Source: Emticicia aquatica
Lineage (GTDB): Bacteria > Bacteroidota > Bacteroidia > Cytophagales > Spirosomataceae
Direction: 5' to 3'
DNA length: 64,000 bases
Assembly (NCBI RefSeq): GCF_923079645.1
Contig: NZ_CAKLPY010000003.1
Span: 62,001-126,000 of the forward strand
Every line of letters starts with the position of its first letter. Positions within the stretch are counted from its first letter, which is position 1. This document shows, piece after piece, positions 51,261 through 60,373 of the stretch. A program made the position numbers and the translations under genes. Under the pieces are notes generated by a model. It was not told where the DNA came from, made no database searches, and worked only from the letters and a program-made list of their open reading frames with translations.

Positions 51261-53318
51261 ATGAAAAAAACTAACTTGTGGCAGCAAGTCTGCTTGCTAT
51301 TACTTTGCCTTAATGTATTCAATCCAGTATTTGCTCAATGGCAAATCTCTGCTAAAAACTTTGACCCCAATAATTATTATGGTGTAACGGTAGCAAACGG
51401 CATGGTTGGCATTACGTCATCAGCCGACCCTCTGAAAGTAAAAGAAATTGTTTTGAATGGAACATTTGATACGTATGGTCGTGGGCGAGTGGCTAATATT
51501 ATGAAAGTTTTTGAATTTGCGAATATGGAGTTAATTATTGATAATCAGATGATTAACCGCAAAAATATTAGCAATTTTGTTCAAACGATTGATATGCAAA
51601 ATGCTATTTTTAGTACCACTTTTGATTTGGATAATAAAGCGTCAATCAGGTCTAATGTATTGGCTCTAAGGCATTTACCGCATTCGGCTATGATTGAAAT
51701 GGAAATCACTGCGAAACAAGATATTGAATTTACGCCGATTAGCATCATGCAAACGCCCGATATGTTGCGAGATGTGAAGAATTTTTTTCATACAATTGAC
51801 CGCCCACATTCATTGATACCTTTGATGACTTCGGTTGCAAAAACACCAACAGGAAAACATACTATTGCAGCATCAAACTCATTTTTGTTTGAAGAAGAAC
51901 GAGGAAAAGAACCACAATTGATTCATGAAGAATGGGATAATGGAATGCACCGAATGAAGTTTACTAAAAAACTTAAAGCAGGCGATACCTATAAGTTTTC
52001 GGTGGTTGGTTCGGTTATTTCTACTGCTCACGTAACAGACCCACACAACGAAGCTGAACGTTTGACGATTTTTGCAGCACTCGAAAAACGTGAACGTTTA
52101 CTGAAAAAACACAAGGAAGCTTGGGCAGAACTTTGGGAGTCTGATATTGTGATTGAAGGAGATGAGGAAGCTCAACGTGCTGCCCGTTTTTCATTATATA
52201 ATCTTTATTCGTTTTGTCGAGAAGGACAAGCTTATAGTCTTTCTCCGATGGGTTTATCTGGTTTGGGTTATAATGGTCACGTTTTTTGGGATACTGAGAT
52301 TTGGATGTTTCCTCCACTATTGGTAATGAAGCCTGAATTAGCAAAGTCATTGCTTGAGTACCGTTTTGAAAGAATGGAGGCTGCAAAATACAATGCAAAA
52401 TCGCATGGTTATCAAGGGGTTATGTTTCCGTGGGAATCGGATGATTCGGGTCAGGAATCTACGCCAGTTTGGGCATTGACAGGACCATTTCAACATCATA
52501 TAACAGGCGATGTAGGTTTTGCTTTCTGGAAATATTATCAAGTAACGAAAGATAAAAATTGGCTAAAAGAGCGTGCATATCCCATGTTGAAAGAAGTAGC
52601 AGACTTTTGGACAAGCCGTGTAGAGAAAGGAACGGATGGAAAATACCATATTATTAATGTTGTTTGTGCTGATGAATGGGCCGAAAATGTGGACGATAAC
52701 GCTTATACTAATGGAATGGCAAAAGAGGTTTTAGGATATGCCAATCAAGCGGCTAAAGAATTGGGTTTGCCAGAAAATCCAAAGTGGAAAGAAGTACAAG
52801 ATGGCCTCGTGATTTTGAAGTTTCCCGACGGAACAACCCGTGAACACGCAACCTATAATGGTGAATTAATCAAGCAAGGTGATGTGAATTTATTGGCTTA
52901 TCCGATGAAACAAATTACTGATATACCGACAATTAAGAAAGATTTAGACTACTACTGGAAAGCACTTGCAGATAATCAGCCTGGTAGAAAAGGGCAAAGT
53001 CCAGCGATGGCACATGGTGTTTTTGCAATTTTAAATATTCGGTTAGGTGAAACTGAAACCGCGTATAAACAATATATGGATAGCTACAAACCAAACGAAG
53101 CACCTCCATTTGGAGTTTTAGCTGAAACTGCAGGTGGAACAAATCCTTATTTTGTAACTGGAGCAGGTGGATATTTACAAACACTTATTAATGGCTGGGG
53201 CGGCCTAGATATTACTGAAACAGGAATTATTCAACTCAAAACAAAACTACCTAAACAATGGAAGTCTTTGACGCTTAAAGGTGTTGGGGTTGAAAAAAAG
53301 ACTTTTTCGGTTAAATAA
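51261..53318 (+). CDS. Secreted GH65-family alpha-glucosidase or related enzyme
   Basis: A 685-aa protein with signal peptide (MKKTNLWQQVCLLLLCLNVF, then NPVFAQ) and a GH65 layout: N-terminal beta-sandwich and an (alpha/alpha)6 barrel from about 300, with the hallmark GHVFWDTEIWMFPPLLV. Glu472 in ADEWAENVDDNAYTN is at the general-acid position of the family. Classical GH65 members are cytoplasmic disaccharide phosphorylases, but here the protein is exported and the region around Glu622 (VLAETAGGTNPY) supplies a candidate general base, so hydrolysis is more likely; secreted alpha-1,2-glucosidases of this family are known from Bacteroidota. The linkage it cuts (kojibiose-, trehalose- or collagen-type) is not certain. 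Confidence 0.85.
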   Translation: MKKTNLWQQVCLLLLCLNVFNPVFAQWQISAKNFDPNNYYGVTVANGMVGITSSADPLKVKEIVLNGTFDTYGRGRVANIMKVFEFANMELIIDNQMINRKNISNFVQTIDMQNAIFSTTFDLDNKASIRSNVLALRHLPHSAMIEMEITAKQDIEFTPISIMQTPDMLRDVKNFFHTIDRPHSLIPLMTSVAKTPTGKHTIAASNSFLFEEERGKEPQLIHEEWDNGMHRMKFTKKLKAGDTYKFSVVGSVISTAHVTDPHNEAERLTIFAALEKRERLLKKHKEAWAELWESDIVIEGDEEAQRAARFSLYNLYSFCREGQAYSLSPMGLSGLGYNGHVFWDTEIWMFPPLLVMKPELAKSLLEYRFERMEAAKYNAKSHGYQGVMFPWESDDSGQESTPVWALTGPFQHHITGDVGFAFWKYYQVTKDKNWLKERAYPMLKEVADFWTSRVEKGTDGKYHIINVVCADEWAENVDDNAYTNGMAKEVLGYANQAAKELGLPENPKWKEVQDGLVILKFPDGTTREHATYNGELIKQGDVNLLAYPMKQITDIPTIKKDLDYYWKALADNQPGRKGQSPAMAHGVFAILNIRLGETETAYKQYMDSYKPNEAPPFGVLAETAGGTNPYFVTGAGGYLQTLINGWGGLDITETGIIQLKTKLPKQWKSLTLKGVGVEKKTFSVK

Positions 53319-53454
53319 TTTACTTTAATGAGAAACCTTCATCTGAATAAATTTCAAAAATAATTATCAAAATATCAGTAAAGATACAATGATAGTTATG
53401 ATAAATTTGTCAAAAAGATTAGTTTTATGTAGCATTAAAGCATTTTATAAAAAC

Positions 53455-53489
53455 AAAAAAGAGGAATACAATACGTATTCCTCTTTTTT
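53455..53489. terminator. Bidirectional terminator, GH65 / PpiD-like
   Basis: AAAAAAGAGGAATAC and GTATTCCTCTTTTTT form a perfect stem with a 5-nt loop between converging genes. Confidence 0.92.
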
Positions 53490-53512
53490 GTAAACGATAT
53501 TCTTAAAGAATA

Positions 53513-55654
53513 TCAGAAAAACTTAGCTCTGTTATCTTTGATATTAGCATTGTCACGAATTGCTTGGTTAGCCATATACGAAGCACCATATCCACCATTA
53601 CGTTGGCTAACTTGGTTTTTGTATTGTGTATAATCTGCAATTTCAGGAGCTTTTACAAGATTAGTAGTTTCAACAATAAACACACCATTTTCACCAACGA
53701 AAGGCTTTGAACGTTTACCAGTTTGTAAGCTAAATATTTTACCAATAGCAATTGGGTCAATACCTGGAGATGTTAACATTCCTGTAGCGAAGTTGATTCC
53801 TGAAGCAGCTTCAACCAATGCACCAGCACCATATTTTTGAGCTATTTGTTCAAGAGTTCCTGAAGCTCCGCCCAATTTTTTCAAGATTTGTTCTGCTTTG
53901 ACTTCGTTACGAACTTTAGCAGTCAAAGCATCTCTGAAGTCATCAGCTTTTGGACTATCCTTTTCAGTTTCAGCAGTCACAGCTGCAACGATAAAATTAT
54001 CTCCAATTTCAAATACACGGTCAGAAATTTTTCCAACTTTGGTATCTTTATTAAATGCCCACAAAACAACTTCACGAGCATTTTGGATTGTATTGAAAGT
54101 GGTTGCTTCTGGGAAAATTTTATCTGCTTTCAAGATAAATAATTTACCATCTTTTTTCACAGCTGCTTCAAACTCTTCTTTAGAATCACAACTTGCACGC
54201 AATGTTTCTGCTTTTTGATAAATTGCATTTCTTGTACTTTCGCTTGCTTGTAGCTCACGGCTAATAGTAGCAATTTTGTATTTTGTGTTCGATTTGCCTT
54301 CAGTTACCTTAATAACATGGAAACCAAAATCAGTTTCAACAACATTTGGCATTAAGCCAGGTCCACCGAAATTAAAGATTGCTGATTCGAATGGTTTTAC
54401 CATCGCTCCATTATTTTTGAAGAAACCTAAGTCTCCGCCTTGTTGTGCCGAACCATCTTGGCTATTTGTACGAGCCAAAGTTGCAAAATCAGCACCTTGT
54501 TTTAATTGATTCAAGATGTCCTGAGCTTTTGTACGAGCTGCAGCTTTAACTGAATCAGGAGCAGTTTTGTCTGCACGAATCAAGATATGACTTGCACGAA
54601 CAGTATAAAGAGAATCAGTAGTGATTCCTTCATATTTATGAATCGAGTAAGTATTGTCTTCTTTGAATGGCCCAATTACCGAACCTTGAATTGCAGTTGC
54701 AAGAGCAGCTTTCAATGTTGGAGAGATTTCACTAGCACTACGCTCATAAGGAACACGAGAGTCAGAATTAAGGGCGGCGTAAGCTTTTGCATCTTGTGCA
54801 GCAGCTAAACCTTTTGCAAAACCTTTGATATCATCATATAAAGCCGCACTGTCTTCTTTAGTTGGCATTACTTGATACACAACATAGTCGAGTGAACGGC
54901 TATCATAGCCTTTGTATTCTTCTTTGTGCTTACTCAAATAATCAGACAATTGGCTATCAGTTACTTTGATAGTTGTGTCGATGATACTTGTGTAAGGAAC
55001 GTACAAATAACGAGCATCTGCTTTAGTTGCTTGTGCTTCATATTCTCTTTTAGCCTCAGCATTTGTTACAAACGATGATGATGAAAGCAAAGCATTGTAT
55101 TTTTCTAACAAACGTTGTTGAATGGCTTGTTCTTTGATTTGGTCCCAAGCAGTTTTTTGAGCGGCAGGCAGTTGATTTGCTGCTGCGGCATTGATAAATT
55201 CAATATGACGATTACGGTCGTATTGTCCAGTTTGTGGGTCAGTAAATTGTTGTTTAATGATTGGACTAAGGTTTTTAGTACCTTGAATCATTTCACGAAG
55301 CTCATCTGCCGTAACTTTCAAACCTAATTTTTCAAATTCTGCTTTGTAAGTAATGTCAAAAATCATTTGCTCCCAAACTTGGCTACGCAATTGTTGAACT
55401 TCTTGTTCTTGTAATGCTCTACCTGCTTGTTGCTCATAATTGGCACGAGCAGCGTCCAATTTTACTTGGAATGCTTGATAGTCAATACTTGTACCTGCAA
55501 TTTCACCGATTTTATTGTCATTACTACTAAATAGGCCGCCTCCTTTACCATTTCCACCGAATAAATCACCTCCGACAATGAATAAAATGAGGGCAACTGC
55601 GATAACCGCAACTGCAACACCTGAACGCTCACGAATTTTGTTAATTAAAGCCAT
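53513..55654 (-). CDS. PpiD/SurA-type membrane-anchored peptidyl-prolyl isomerase
   Basis: A 713-aa protein. One N-terminal membrane helix (about 12-29: GVAVAVIAVALILFIVGG) anchors it to the inner membrane, as in PpiD. The SurA N-terminal chaperone domain (about 45-230) follows with the pattern IGEIAGTSIDYQAFQVKLDA. A parvulin domain lies at about 350-455 (VRASHILIRADKTAPDSVKA, then QQGGDLGFFKNNGAMVKPFE and DFGFHVIKVTEG), and a second, degenerate one towards the C-terminus. It helps secreted proteins fold at the periplasmic exit of the Sec translocon. A -7 box lies upstream. It is the third PPIase in the window. Confidence 0.9.
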   Translation of the reverse strand: MALINKIRERSGVAVAVIAVALILFIVGGDLFGGNGKGGGLFSSNDNKIGEIAGTSIDYQAFQVKLDAARANYEQQAGRALQEQEVQQLRSQVWEQMIFDITYKAEFEKLGLKVTADELREMIQGTKNLSPIIKQQFTDPQTGQYDRNRHIEFINAAAANQLPAAQKTAWDQIKEQAIQQRLLEKYNALLSSSSFVTNAEAKREYEAQATKADARYLYVPYTSIIDTTIKVTDSQLSDYLSKHKEEYKGYDSRSLDYVVYQVMPTKEDSAALYDDIKGFAKGLAAAQDAKAYAALNSDSRVPYERSASEISPTLKAALATAIQGSVIGPFKEDNTYSIHKYEGITTDSLYTVRASHILIRADKTAPDSVKAAARTKAQDILNQLKQGADFATLARTNSQDGSAQQGGDLGFFKNNGAMVKPFESAIFNFGGPGLMPNVVETDFGFHVIKVTEGKSNTKYKIATISRELQASESTRNAIYQKAETLRASCDSKEEFEAAVKKDGKLFILKADKIFPEATTFNTIQNAREVVLWAFNKDTKVGKISDRVFEIGDNFIVAAVTAETEKDSPKADDFRDALTAKVRNEVKAEQILKKLGGASGTLEQIAQKYGAGALVEAASGINFATGMLTSPGIDPIAIGKIFSLQTGKRSKPFVGENGVFIVETTNLVKAPEIADYTQYKNQVSQRNGGYGASYMANQAIRDNANIKDNRAKFF

Positions 55655-55738
55655 TTGTTTTTTTAATTTATTACTGGACTTCTAGGACTGTTTTATTGCT
55701 AAATTATTGTTTTGTATTTTTTTTGAAAAATAGAGGTG

Positions 55739-55746
55739 CAAAAATA
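55739..55746 (-). promoter_or_regulatory. Candidate -7 box for the PpiD-like gene
   Basis: On the minus strand this reads TATTTTTG and predicts a start near 55732, about 78 nt before the ATG. Confidence 0.45.
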
Positions 55747-55886
55747 AGCAGATTCATATAGATTATCAAGGAAATCCAATTGATATATTATCTATTTTAA
55801 CAAGTTTTCTGTCAAATGAGGTATTAGTATCTATTGAAGTGCCTAAACTGACCTATAAAATCTTAATAAAAAAGCATTTTAGCACT

Positions 55887-55916
55887 AAAAAAAAAGCCCA
55901 CGAATGTACATGGGCC
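55887..55916 (-). terminator. Intrinsic terminator of the coiled-coil protein gene
   Basis: On the minus strand GCCCA and TGGGC pair around a 10-nt loop and are followed by nine T. It begins 42 nt past the stop codon of the gene at 55959. Confidence 0.75.
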
Positions 55917-55958
55917 TTACGATTTTATAGAGCTATGTTATACTGCTTAAAAAAAGAG

Positions 55959-56750
55959 TCAATTTGCTACCAAGAAATCATCGAAAAACTTCAAGAGTTT
56001 TTTCTGATAATCTTTAATAACTTTAGTATCGGTTAATTCAATAAACTGACTGTCTCGTTTACTTTTTTCTTGAACTCTCGTTGAAGCATAAAAAAGTGTC
56101 TTGTTGTCTTCGTATGGATGTTGAACCATTTTTATGTCGCAATCAACCCGTGTTTCGAGGCTTTTTTTGAAAATACCTTTGGTTTTACGGTCTTTGAATA
56201 CTTTGGAGACTAAAAAACCTTCGTCGGTATTACGCTCAATAACCAAACCAATACCTTCGTCTAAGATTTTTCTCAAAACCCGTACGCGTACTTGGTCATA
56301 AGGCATTGTGTAAACTCTAACAACGTTGGTGTCTTTGACTACTTTATTTCTTTCTTTGTAAACTAATTTTTTGAATTCTTGGAAAAGCTCCATCGAATCG
56401 GCAAATGCTGTTTTTAAAGCTGTAATTTCGGCTTCAGCTTTTTGGTTGTACTCAGCATAGGCTTTAGTGATATTGGCTGTTGAATCTCTCGAAGTTTTCA
56501 ACATTGATTTATAATAGTTAGTAATCCCTTCTTGCGAAATGATTTGATTACTTTGCTTAATCAATAACTGATTCAAGGCATTTATTTCACCAGTTAACCT
56601 GCGGTTTCTCAAAATGAGTGCGTCAATACGATTCCCAACTTTGTGGTTTTTTGTGTTTTTTTGAGCAAATACTTGGAAAGAACACAAGTAGATACCTACT
56701 AATAGGGTAGTATTGACAAATGACTTAGCTGAAAAGTTTACATGAAACAT
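55959..56750 (-). CDS. Secreted coiled-coil protein of unknown function
   Basis: A 263-aa protein. Residues 1-29 are a signal peptide (VNTTLLVGIYLCSFQVFAQ). About 40-135 is a predicted coiled coil (RIDALILRNRRLTGEINALN, then AYAEYNQKAEAEITALKTAF), followed by a basic, strand-rich C-terminal part (MPYDQVRVRVLRKILDEGIG then LVIERNTDEGFLVSKVFKDR). I do not recognise the family. It lies opposite gldB with overlapping promoter regions, so it could act in the envelope, but there is no direct functional clue. Confidence 0.7.
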   Translation of the reverse strand: MFHVNFSAKSFVNTTLLVGIYLCSFQVFAQKNTKNHKVGNRIDALILRNRRLTGEINALNQLLIKQSNQIISQEGITNYYKSMLKTSRDSTANITKAYAEYNQKAEAEITALKTAFADSMELFQEFKKLVYKERNKVVKDTNVVRVYTMPYDQVRVRVLRKILDEGIGLVIERNTDEGFLVSKVFKDRKTKGIFKKSLETRVDCDIKMVQHPYEDNKTLFYASTRVQEKSKRDSQFIELTDTKVIKDYQKKLLKFFDDFLVAN

Positions 56751-56836
56751 TTTTAGTGGTTAATTAAAGGTTTTATAATTTGCCTGATTTTTAGCAATCA
56801 AGCTTCCTGCAAATTTATTAATAGGCTACAATTTTA

Positions 56837-56876
56837 CAAATTTAGATGATAAAGGGCAAATATTTATCTATTTTTG
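56837..56876. promoter_or_regulatory. Divergent -7 boxes, coiled-coil protein / gldB
   Basis: TAAATTTG on the minus strand (56837-56844) serves the coiled-coil protein, and TATTTTTG on the plus strand (56869-56876) serves gldB with a start near 56883, 25 nt before its ATG. Another minus-strand TAAATTTG lies at 56810-56817. Confidence 0.5.
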
Positions 56877-56907
56877 TGCGTTTTTTATTTAAAAAAAATA
56901 ACCGTTT

Positions 56908-57906
56908 ATGAAATTTTCTTCTTTTAGTTTTTTAATTGTGGGTTTCTGTTTTATTGCTATTTCTCTTTTTTCATGCCAAGACAATGAAACTGTAGATACT
57001 TCTAATATCAAAGTTGATGTCAATATTCAACGATTTGACGAGGCAATGATGCAATTGCAAACGAAAGACCAAATCAAAGAGTTTTTAAAAAACAACACGA
57101 AATTTGTTAATCAGTTTTACCAAACAACACCCGAAGATACAGCTTTAATCAATAGAATTGAGCTTATTTGTACAAATCCTGATACAAAAGCTTTTTATGA
57201 GGAAACAAAAAAAACGTTCGGAAATCTGGACGAAATTAAGAAACAATTAGAAACCGCCTTCAAACATATCAAATATTATTATCCTGATTTTAAAGAGCCA
57301 ACAATTATTACGACTTTTACGGCACTCGATTTGGAATTAATGGTTTCCGAAGATTTGATTGTGATTCCTTTGGAAACTTTTCTTGGACCAAAAGCCAAAT
57401 ATCGACCACAATATCCTTCATATCTTTTACAACGGTTTGATAAACCTTACATCGTGCCATCAATTTTAACTATTTTGTCGAATAAATATAACGCAATCGA
57501 CCCAAAAGACCGAACTTTGATGAGCGATATGGTTTTCTATGGGAAAAGTTATGAATTTACTCGTGCGATGCTTCCCGATGTAGCCGATTCGTTGGTGATT
57601 GCCTACGCTGATTCAAATATGACCAAAACCTGGAATTCTCAGGATTTAGTTTGGGCTTATTTTATTGACAATAAACTACTCTATGAAACGAATGACCGAG
57701 TAAAAGAAAAATATATTGGCGACCGACCGAAAGTGAATGAAATCGGGAGCGACTGTCCAGGGCGGATTGGTCAATGGCTCGGCTGGCGAATTGTAAGCCG
57801 ATACCGAACCGAAAATCCTTCAATTTCGTTAATTGATTTAATGAAAAACCCTAATGCCCGTGATATTTTTGAAAAATCGAAATATAAAGGCCAATTAGAA
57901 GATTAA
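56908..57906 (+). CDS. gldB: Gliding-motility lipoprotein GldB
   Basis: A 332-aa lipoprotein (LFSC, lipidated Cys23). The C-terminal part has the signature SDCPGRIGQWLGWRIVSRYR of GldB, and the middle YYYPDFKEPTIITTFTALDL and SEDLIVIPLETFLGPKAKY are also typical. GldB is needed for gliding and type IX secretion-linked surface movement in Flavobacterium; here it points to a gliding-type Bacteroidota. It begins a run with an MsbA-like ABC transporter (32 bp later) and a Fur-family regulator. Whether these three work together is unknown. Confidence 0.9.
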   Translation: MKFSSFSFLIVGFCFIAISLFSCQDNETVDTSNIKVDVNIQRFDEAMMQLQTKDQIKEFLKNNTKFVNQFYQTTPEDTALINRIELICTNPDTKAFYEETKKTFGNLDEIKKQLETAFKHIKYYYPDFKEPTIITTFTALDLELMVSEDLIVIPLETFLGPKAKYRPQYPSYLLQRFDKPYIVPSILTILSNKYNAIDPKDRTLMSDMVFYGKSYEFTRAMLPDVADSLVIAYADSNMTKTWNSQDLVWAYFIDNKLLYETNDRVKEKYIGDRPKVNEIGSDCPGRIGQWLGWRIVSRYRTENPSISLIDLMKNPNARDIFEKSKYKGQLED

Positions 57907-57938
57907 TAGCATCTAAATAACCGTTGAAGGTAGTAATT

Positions 57939-59837
57939 ATGGCAAAAAGAAGCAGTAGTTTTGGAGCAGGAGTTTCGGAAGAAGACAAAAAGAAAGTTAC
58001 AAAAGAAGGTTTTAAAAAAGCATTAAAGATTTTTAGGTTCACACTTCCTTATAAAGGTACATTTGCAATAGGTTTTATATTCCTTATTTTATCGCAAATC
58101 ACTTCAATGAGTATTCCTCTATTAATGGGGCAAATGGTGGGTGCGATTGTTTCTCCTAAAAATACTTCGGGAGTAAATACTTCCGAAATTATGGGAGGAA
58201 ATATGGCTGTTCAAAAACTCCAAAATCTTTTCAAATCTTCAGAAAGTCTCACACTTAATGAAGTTACTGCTATTTTTATCATTTTATTGTTACTTCAAGC
58301 GGTATTTTCGTTTCTTCGTGTTTATACTTTCACGCAGGTTTCTGAAAAATCAATGAGAGATTTGCGAAGTGAACTCTATACAAAAATTATTACGCTTCCT
58401 ATTTCCTTTTTTGAAAAAAGTCGTGTGGGCGAACTCATGAGTAGAATTACGTCTGACGTAACGCAATTGCAAGATGTGCTGTCGATTACGCTCGCCGAAT
58501 TGTTTCGTCAGGTTTTTACGCTCGTAGGTGGTGTTTTGCTTATTTCGCTTTTATCAGGAAAGCTGACACTTTTTATGCTTTCTACGTTTCCTTTTTTGGT
58601 GGTTGCTGCCATTGTCTTTGGTAGATTTATTCGTAAAAATTCTAAAAAAGTGCAAGACGAATTGGCTCAAACAAATATCATTGTTGAAGAAACTTTGCAA
58701 TCAATCAATGTCGTGAAAGCATTTACAAACGAACGTCTCGAAGTAAAACGTTACGGATTATCAATTCAAAAAGTTGTCGATTACGCTTTGAAAGCGGCAA
58801 CGTTTAGAGGTGGTTTTATCTCTTTTATCATTTTGGTTTTGTTTGGTGGTGTTGTTGGTGTTGTTTGGTATGGCGGAAATTTGGTCTTATCAGGCGAATT
58901 GGCTTTCAAAGACTTATTTACTTTCATTATTTACACTGGTTTTATTGGTGGTTCGGTTGGTGGTTTGGGTGATATGTACGCTCAAATTCAGAGAACTGTG
59001 GGTGCATCGGAAAGAATTTTAGAAATTTTGGATGAAAAATCAGAAGTAAACGTAACAAATACGCTTGATTTTAAGAAAGTTGAAGGAAATATTTCATTTG
59101 AAAATGTAGGTTTTGCTTATCCTTCTCGACCTGATATTACGGTTTTGAAAGATATTTCATTGAAAATACAATCTGGCGAAAAAATTGCTATTGTTGGGCA
59201 TAGTGGTGCAGGAAAATCAACAATTGTTCAATTATTGATGAAGCTTTATCCGCTGAATAAAGGCAAAGTTTTAATTGATAAAGAAGATATTTCAACACAA
59301 GATATAACGCAACTCCGAAGTAATATAGCCATTGTGCCGCAAGAAGTAATGCTTTTTGGAGGAACAATTTACGAAAATATAGCTTACGGAAAACCAAATG
59401 CAACCGAAACAGATGTTTTTGAAGCAGCCCGAAAAGCAAATGCTTTAGAGTTTATAGAATCATTTCCAGATAAATTTCAAACGATAGTTGGAGAGCGTGG
59501 CGTGAAACTTTCAGGTGGACAACGTCAACGAGTCGCCATTGCTCGTGCAATATTGAAAGATCCTTCCATTTTGATTCTTGATGAAGCAACAAGTGCCTTA
59601 GATTCGGAATCAGAAAAATTGGTACAAGATGCATTGGATGAATTAATGAAAAACCGTACGACAATTATCATTGCTCACCGTTTGGCCACAATCAGAAATG
59701 TAGATAAAATATATGTCTTGAAAGATGGCGAGATCGCCGAATCAGGCAATCACGATGAATTGATTTTAAAAGAGGACGGAATCTATGCAAATTTGGTGAA
59801 ATTACAGTTTGAAAACGTAAATTTGCTTGTTGAATAA
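57939..59837 (+). CDS. MsbA-like ABC transporter, membrane and ATPase domains fused
   Basis: A 632-aa half-transporter that works as a homodimer. I start it at the ATG at 57939 (MAKRSSSFGAGVSEEDKKK); an upstream in-frame TTG adds five residues. Six membrane helices cover about 40-340, with ERMRDLR-like contact in SEKSMRDLRSELYTKIITLP. The ATPase domain shows Walker A GHSGAGKST, the Q loop VPQEVMLF, the signature LSGGQRQRVAIARA, Walker B ILILDEATSALD and the switch His in IIIAHRLAT. Relatives flip lipid A or export drugs; the substrate cannot be chosen from the sequence. Confidence 0.92.
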   Translation: MAKRSSSFGAGVSEEDKKKVTKEGFKKALKIFRFTLPYKGTFAIGFIFLILSQITSMSIPLLMGQMVGAIVSPKNTSGVNTSEIMGGNMAVQKLQNLFKSSESLTLNEVTAIFIILLLLQAVFSFLRVYTFTQVSEKSMRDLRSELYTKIITLPISFFEKSRVGELMSRITSDVTQLQDVLSITLAELFRQVFTLVGGVLLISLLSGKLTLFMLSTFPFLVVAAIVFGRFIRKNSKKVQDELAQTNIIVEETLQSINVVKAFTNERLEVKRYGLSIQKVVDYALKAATFRGGFISFIILVLFGGVVGVVWYGGNLVLSGELAFKDLFTFIIYTGFIGGSVGGLGDMYAQIQRTVGASERILEILDEKSEVNVTNTLDFKKVEGNISFENVGFAYPSRPDITVLKDISLKIQSGEKIAIVGHSGAGKSTIVQLLMKLYPLNKGKVLIDKEDISTQDITQLRSNIAIVPQEVMLFGGTIYENIAYGKPNATETDVFEAARKANALEFIESFPDKFQTIVGERGVKLSGGQRQRVAIARAILKDPSILILDEATSALDSESEKLVQDALDELMKNRTTIIIAHRLATIRNVDKIYVLKDGEIAESGNHDELILKEDGIYANLVKLQFENVNLLVE

Positions 59838-59868
59838 TATTGACTGCCTCATCTGAAATTTTAAAGGT

Positions 59869-60291
59869 ATGAATCCTTCAAAAGATACACTTAAAGAATA
59901 CGATTTACGACACACGGGCTGTCGAGCGGATATTTTACAATCATTCCAAAGTTATAATTATGCCCTTTCTCATGGTGATTTGGAAGAGTTGTTTGGGCAG
60001 CGTTTTGACCGTGTAACGATTTATCGTACGCTTAAAACTTTCGTAGAAAAGGGAATTATTCATAAAGTTTTAGATGATGAAGGTGGTACAAAATACGCTT
60101 TATGTAAAATATCGGAGTGTAGCCACGAAAATCACCACCATGACCACGTTCATTTTAAATGTTTAGCTTGTGGCAACACAACTTGCATCGAAAGTGTACA
60201 TATTCCAATAATTAGCCTGCCTGAAGGGTATAAAAGAACCGAAGTAAATATGCTGGTTCAAGGTATTTGCCCGAATTGTCCTGCGAAATAA
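59869..60291 (+). CDS. Fur-family transcription regulator
   Basis: A 140-aa metal-dependent repressor. The winged helix spans about 10-80 (DILQSFQSYNYALSHGDLEE then RVTIYRTLKTFVEKGIIHKV). The His-rich stretch SHENHHHDHVHFKCLACGN and the two Cys pairs, CLAC and CPNC, form the regulatory and structural zinc sites. It could be Fur, Zur or PerR; the sequence alone does not decide, although the short C-terminus and His cluster are compatible with Zur. It follows the ABC transporter by 31 bp and ends at a hairpin. Confidence 0.9.
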   Translation: MNPSKDTLKEYDLRHTGCRADILQSFQSYNYALSHGDLEELFGQRFDRVTIYRTLKTFVEKGIIHKVLDDEGGTKYALCKISECSHENHHHDHVHFKCLACGNTTCIESVHIPIISLPEGYKRTEVNMLVQGICPNCPAK

Positions 60292-60313
60292 TCTTTCAAA
60301 AAATCATATTCAT

Positions 60314-60353
60314 GCCATTTTGTTGAAATTCTCTGCAAAATGGCTACTTTTTC
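60314..60353 (+). terminator. Intrinsic terminator after the Fur-family gene
   Basis: GCCATTTTG (60314-60322) and CAAAATGGC (60336-60344) pair around a 13-nt loop, followed by TACTTTTT. It separates the gldB-ABC-fur run from the exporter gene. Confidence 0.75.
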
Positions 60354-60373
60354 AATTCTACTTTCGTTCTTAG

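Larger units (their letters stand above)
55655..55958. other. Intergenic region upstream of the PpiD-like gene
   Basis: 304 bp holding the -7 box of the PpiD-like gene (55739-55746) and the terminator of the coiled-coil protein gene (55887-55916). I see no gene in it. Confidence 0.6.

Noticed and set aside
55839..56036. A 65-codon plus-strand frame over a terminator
   Set aside because: It spans the terminator and the end of the minus-strand coiled-coil gene and has no start context.
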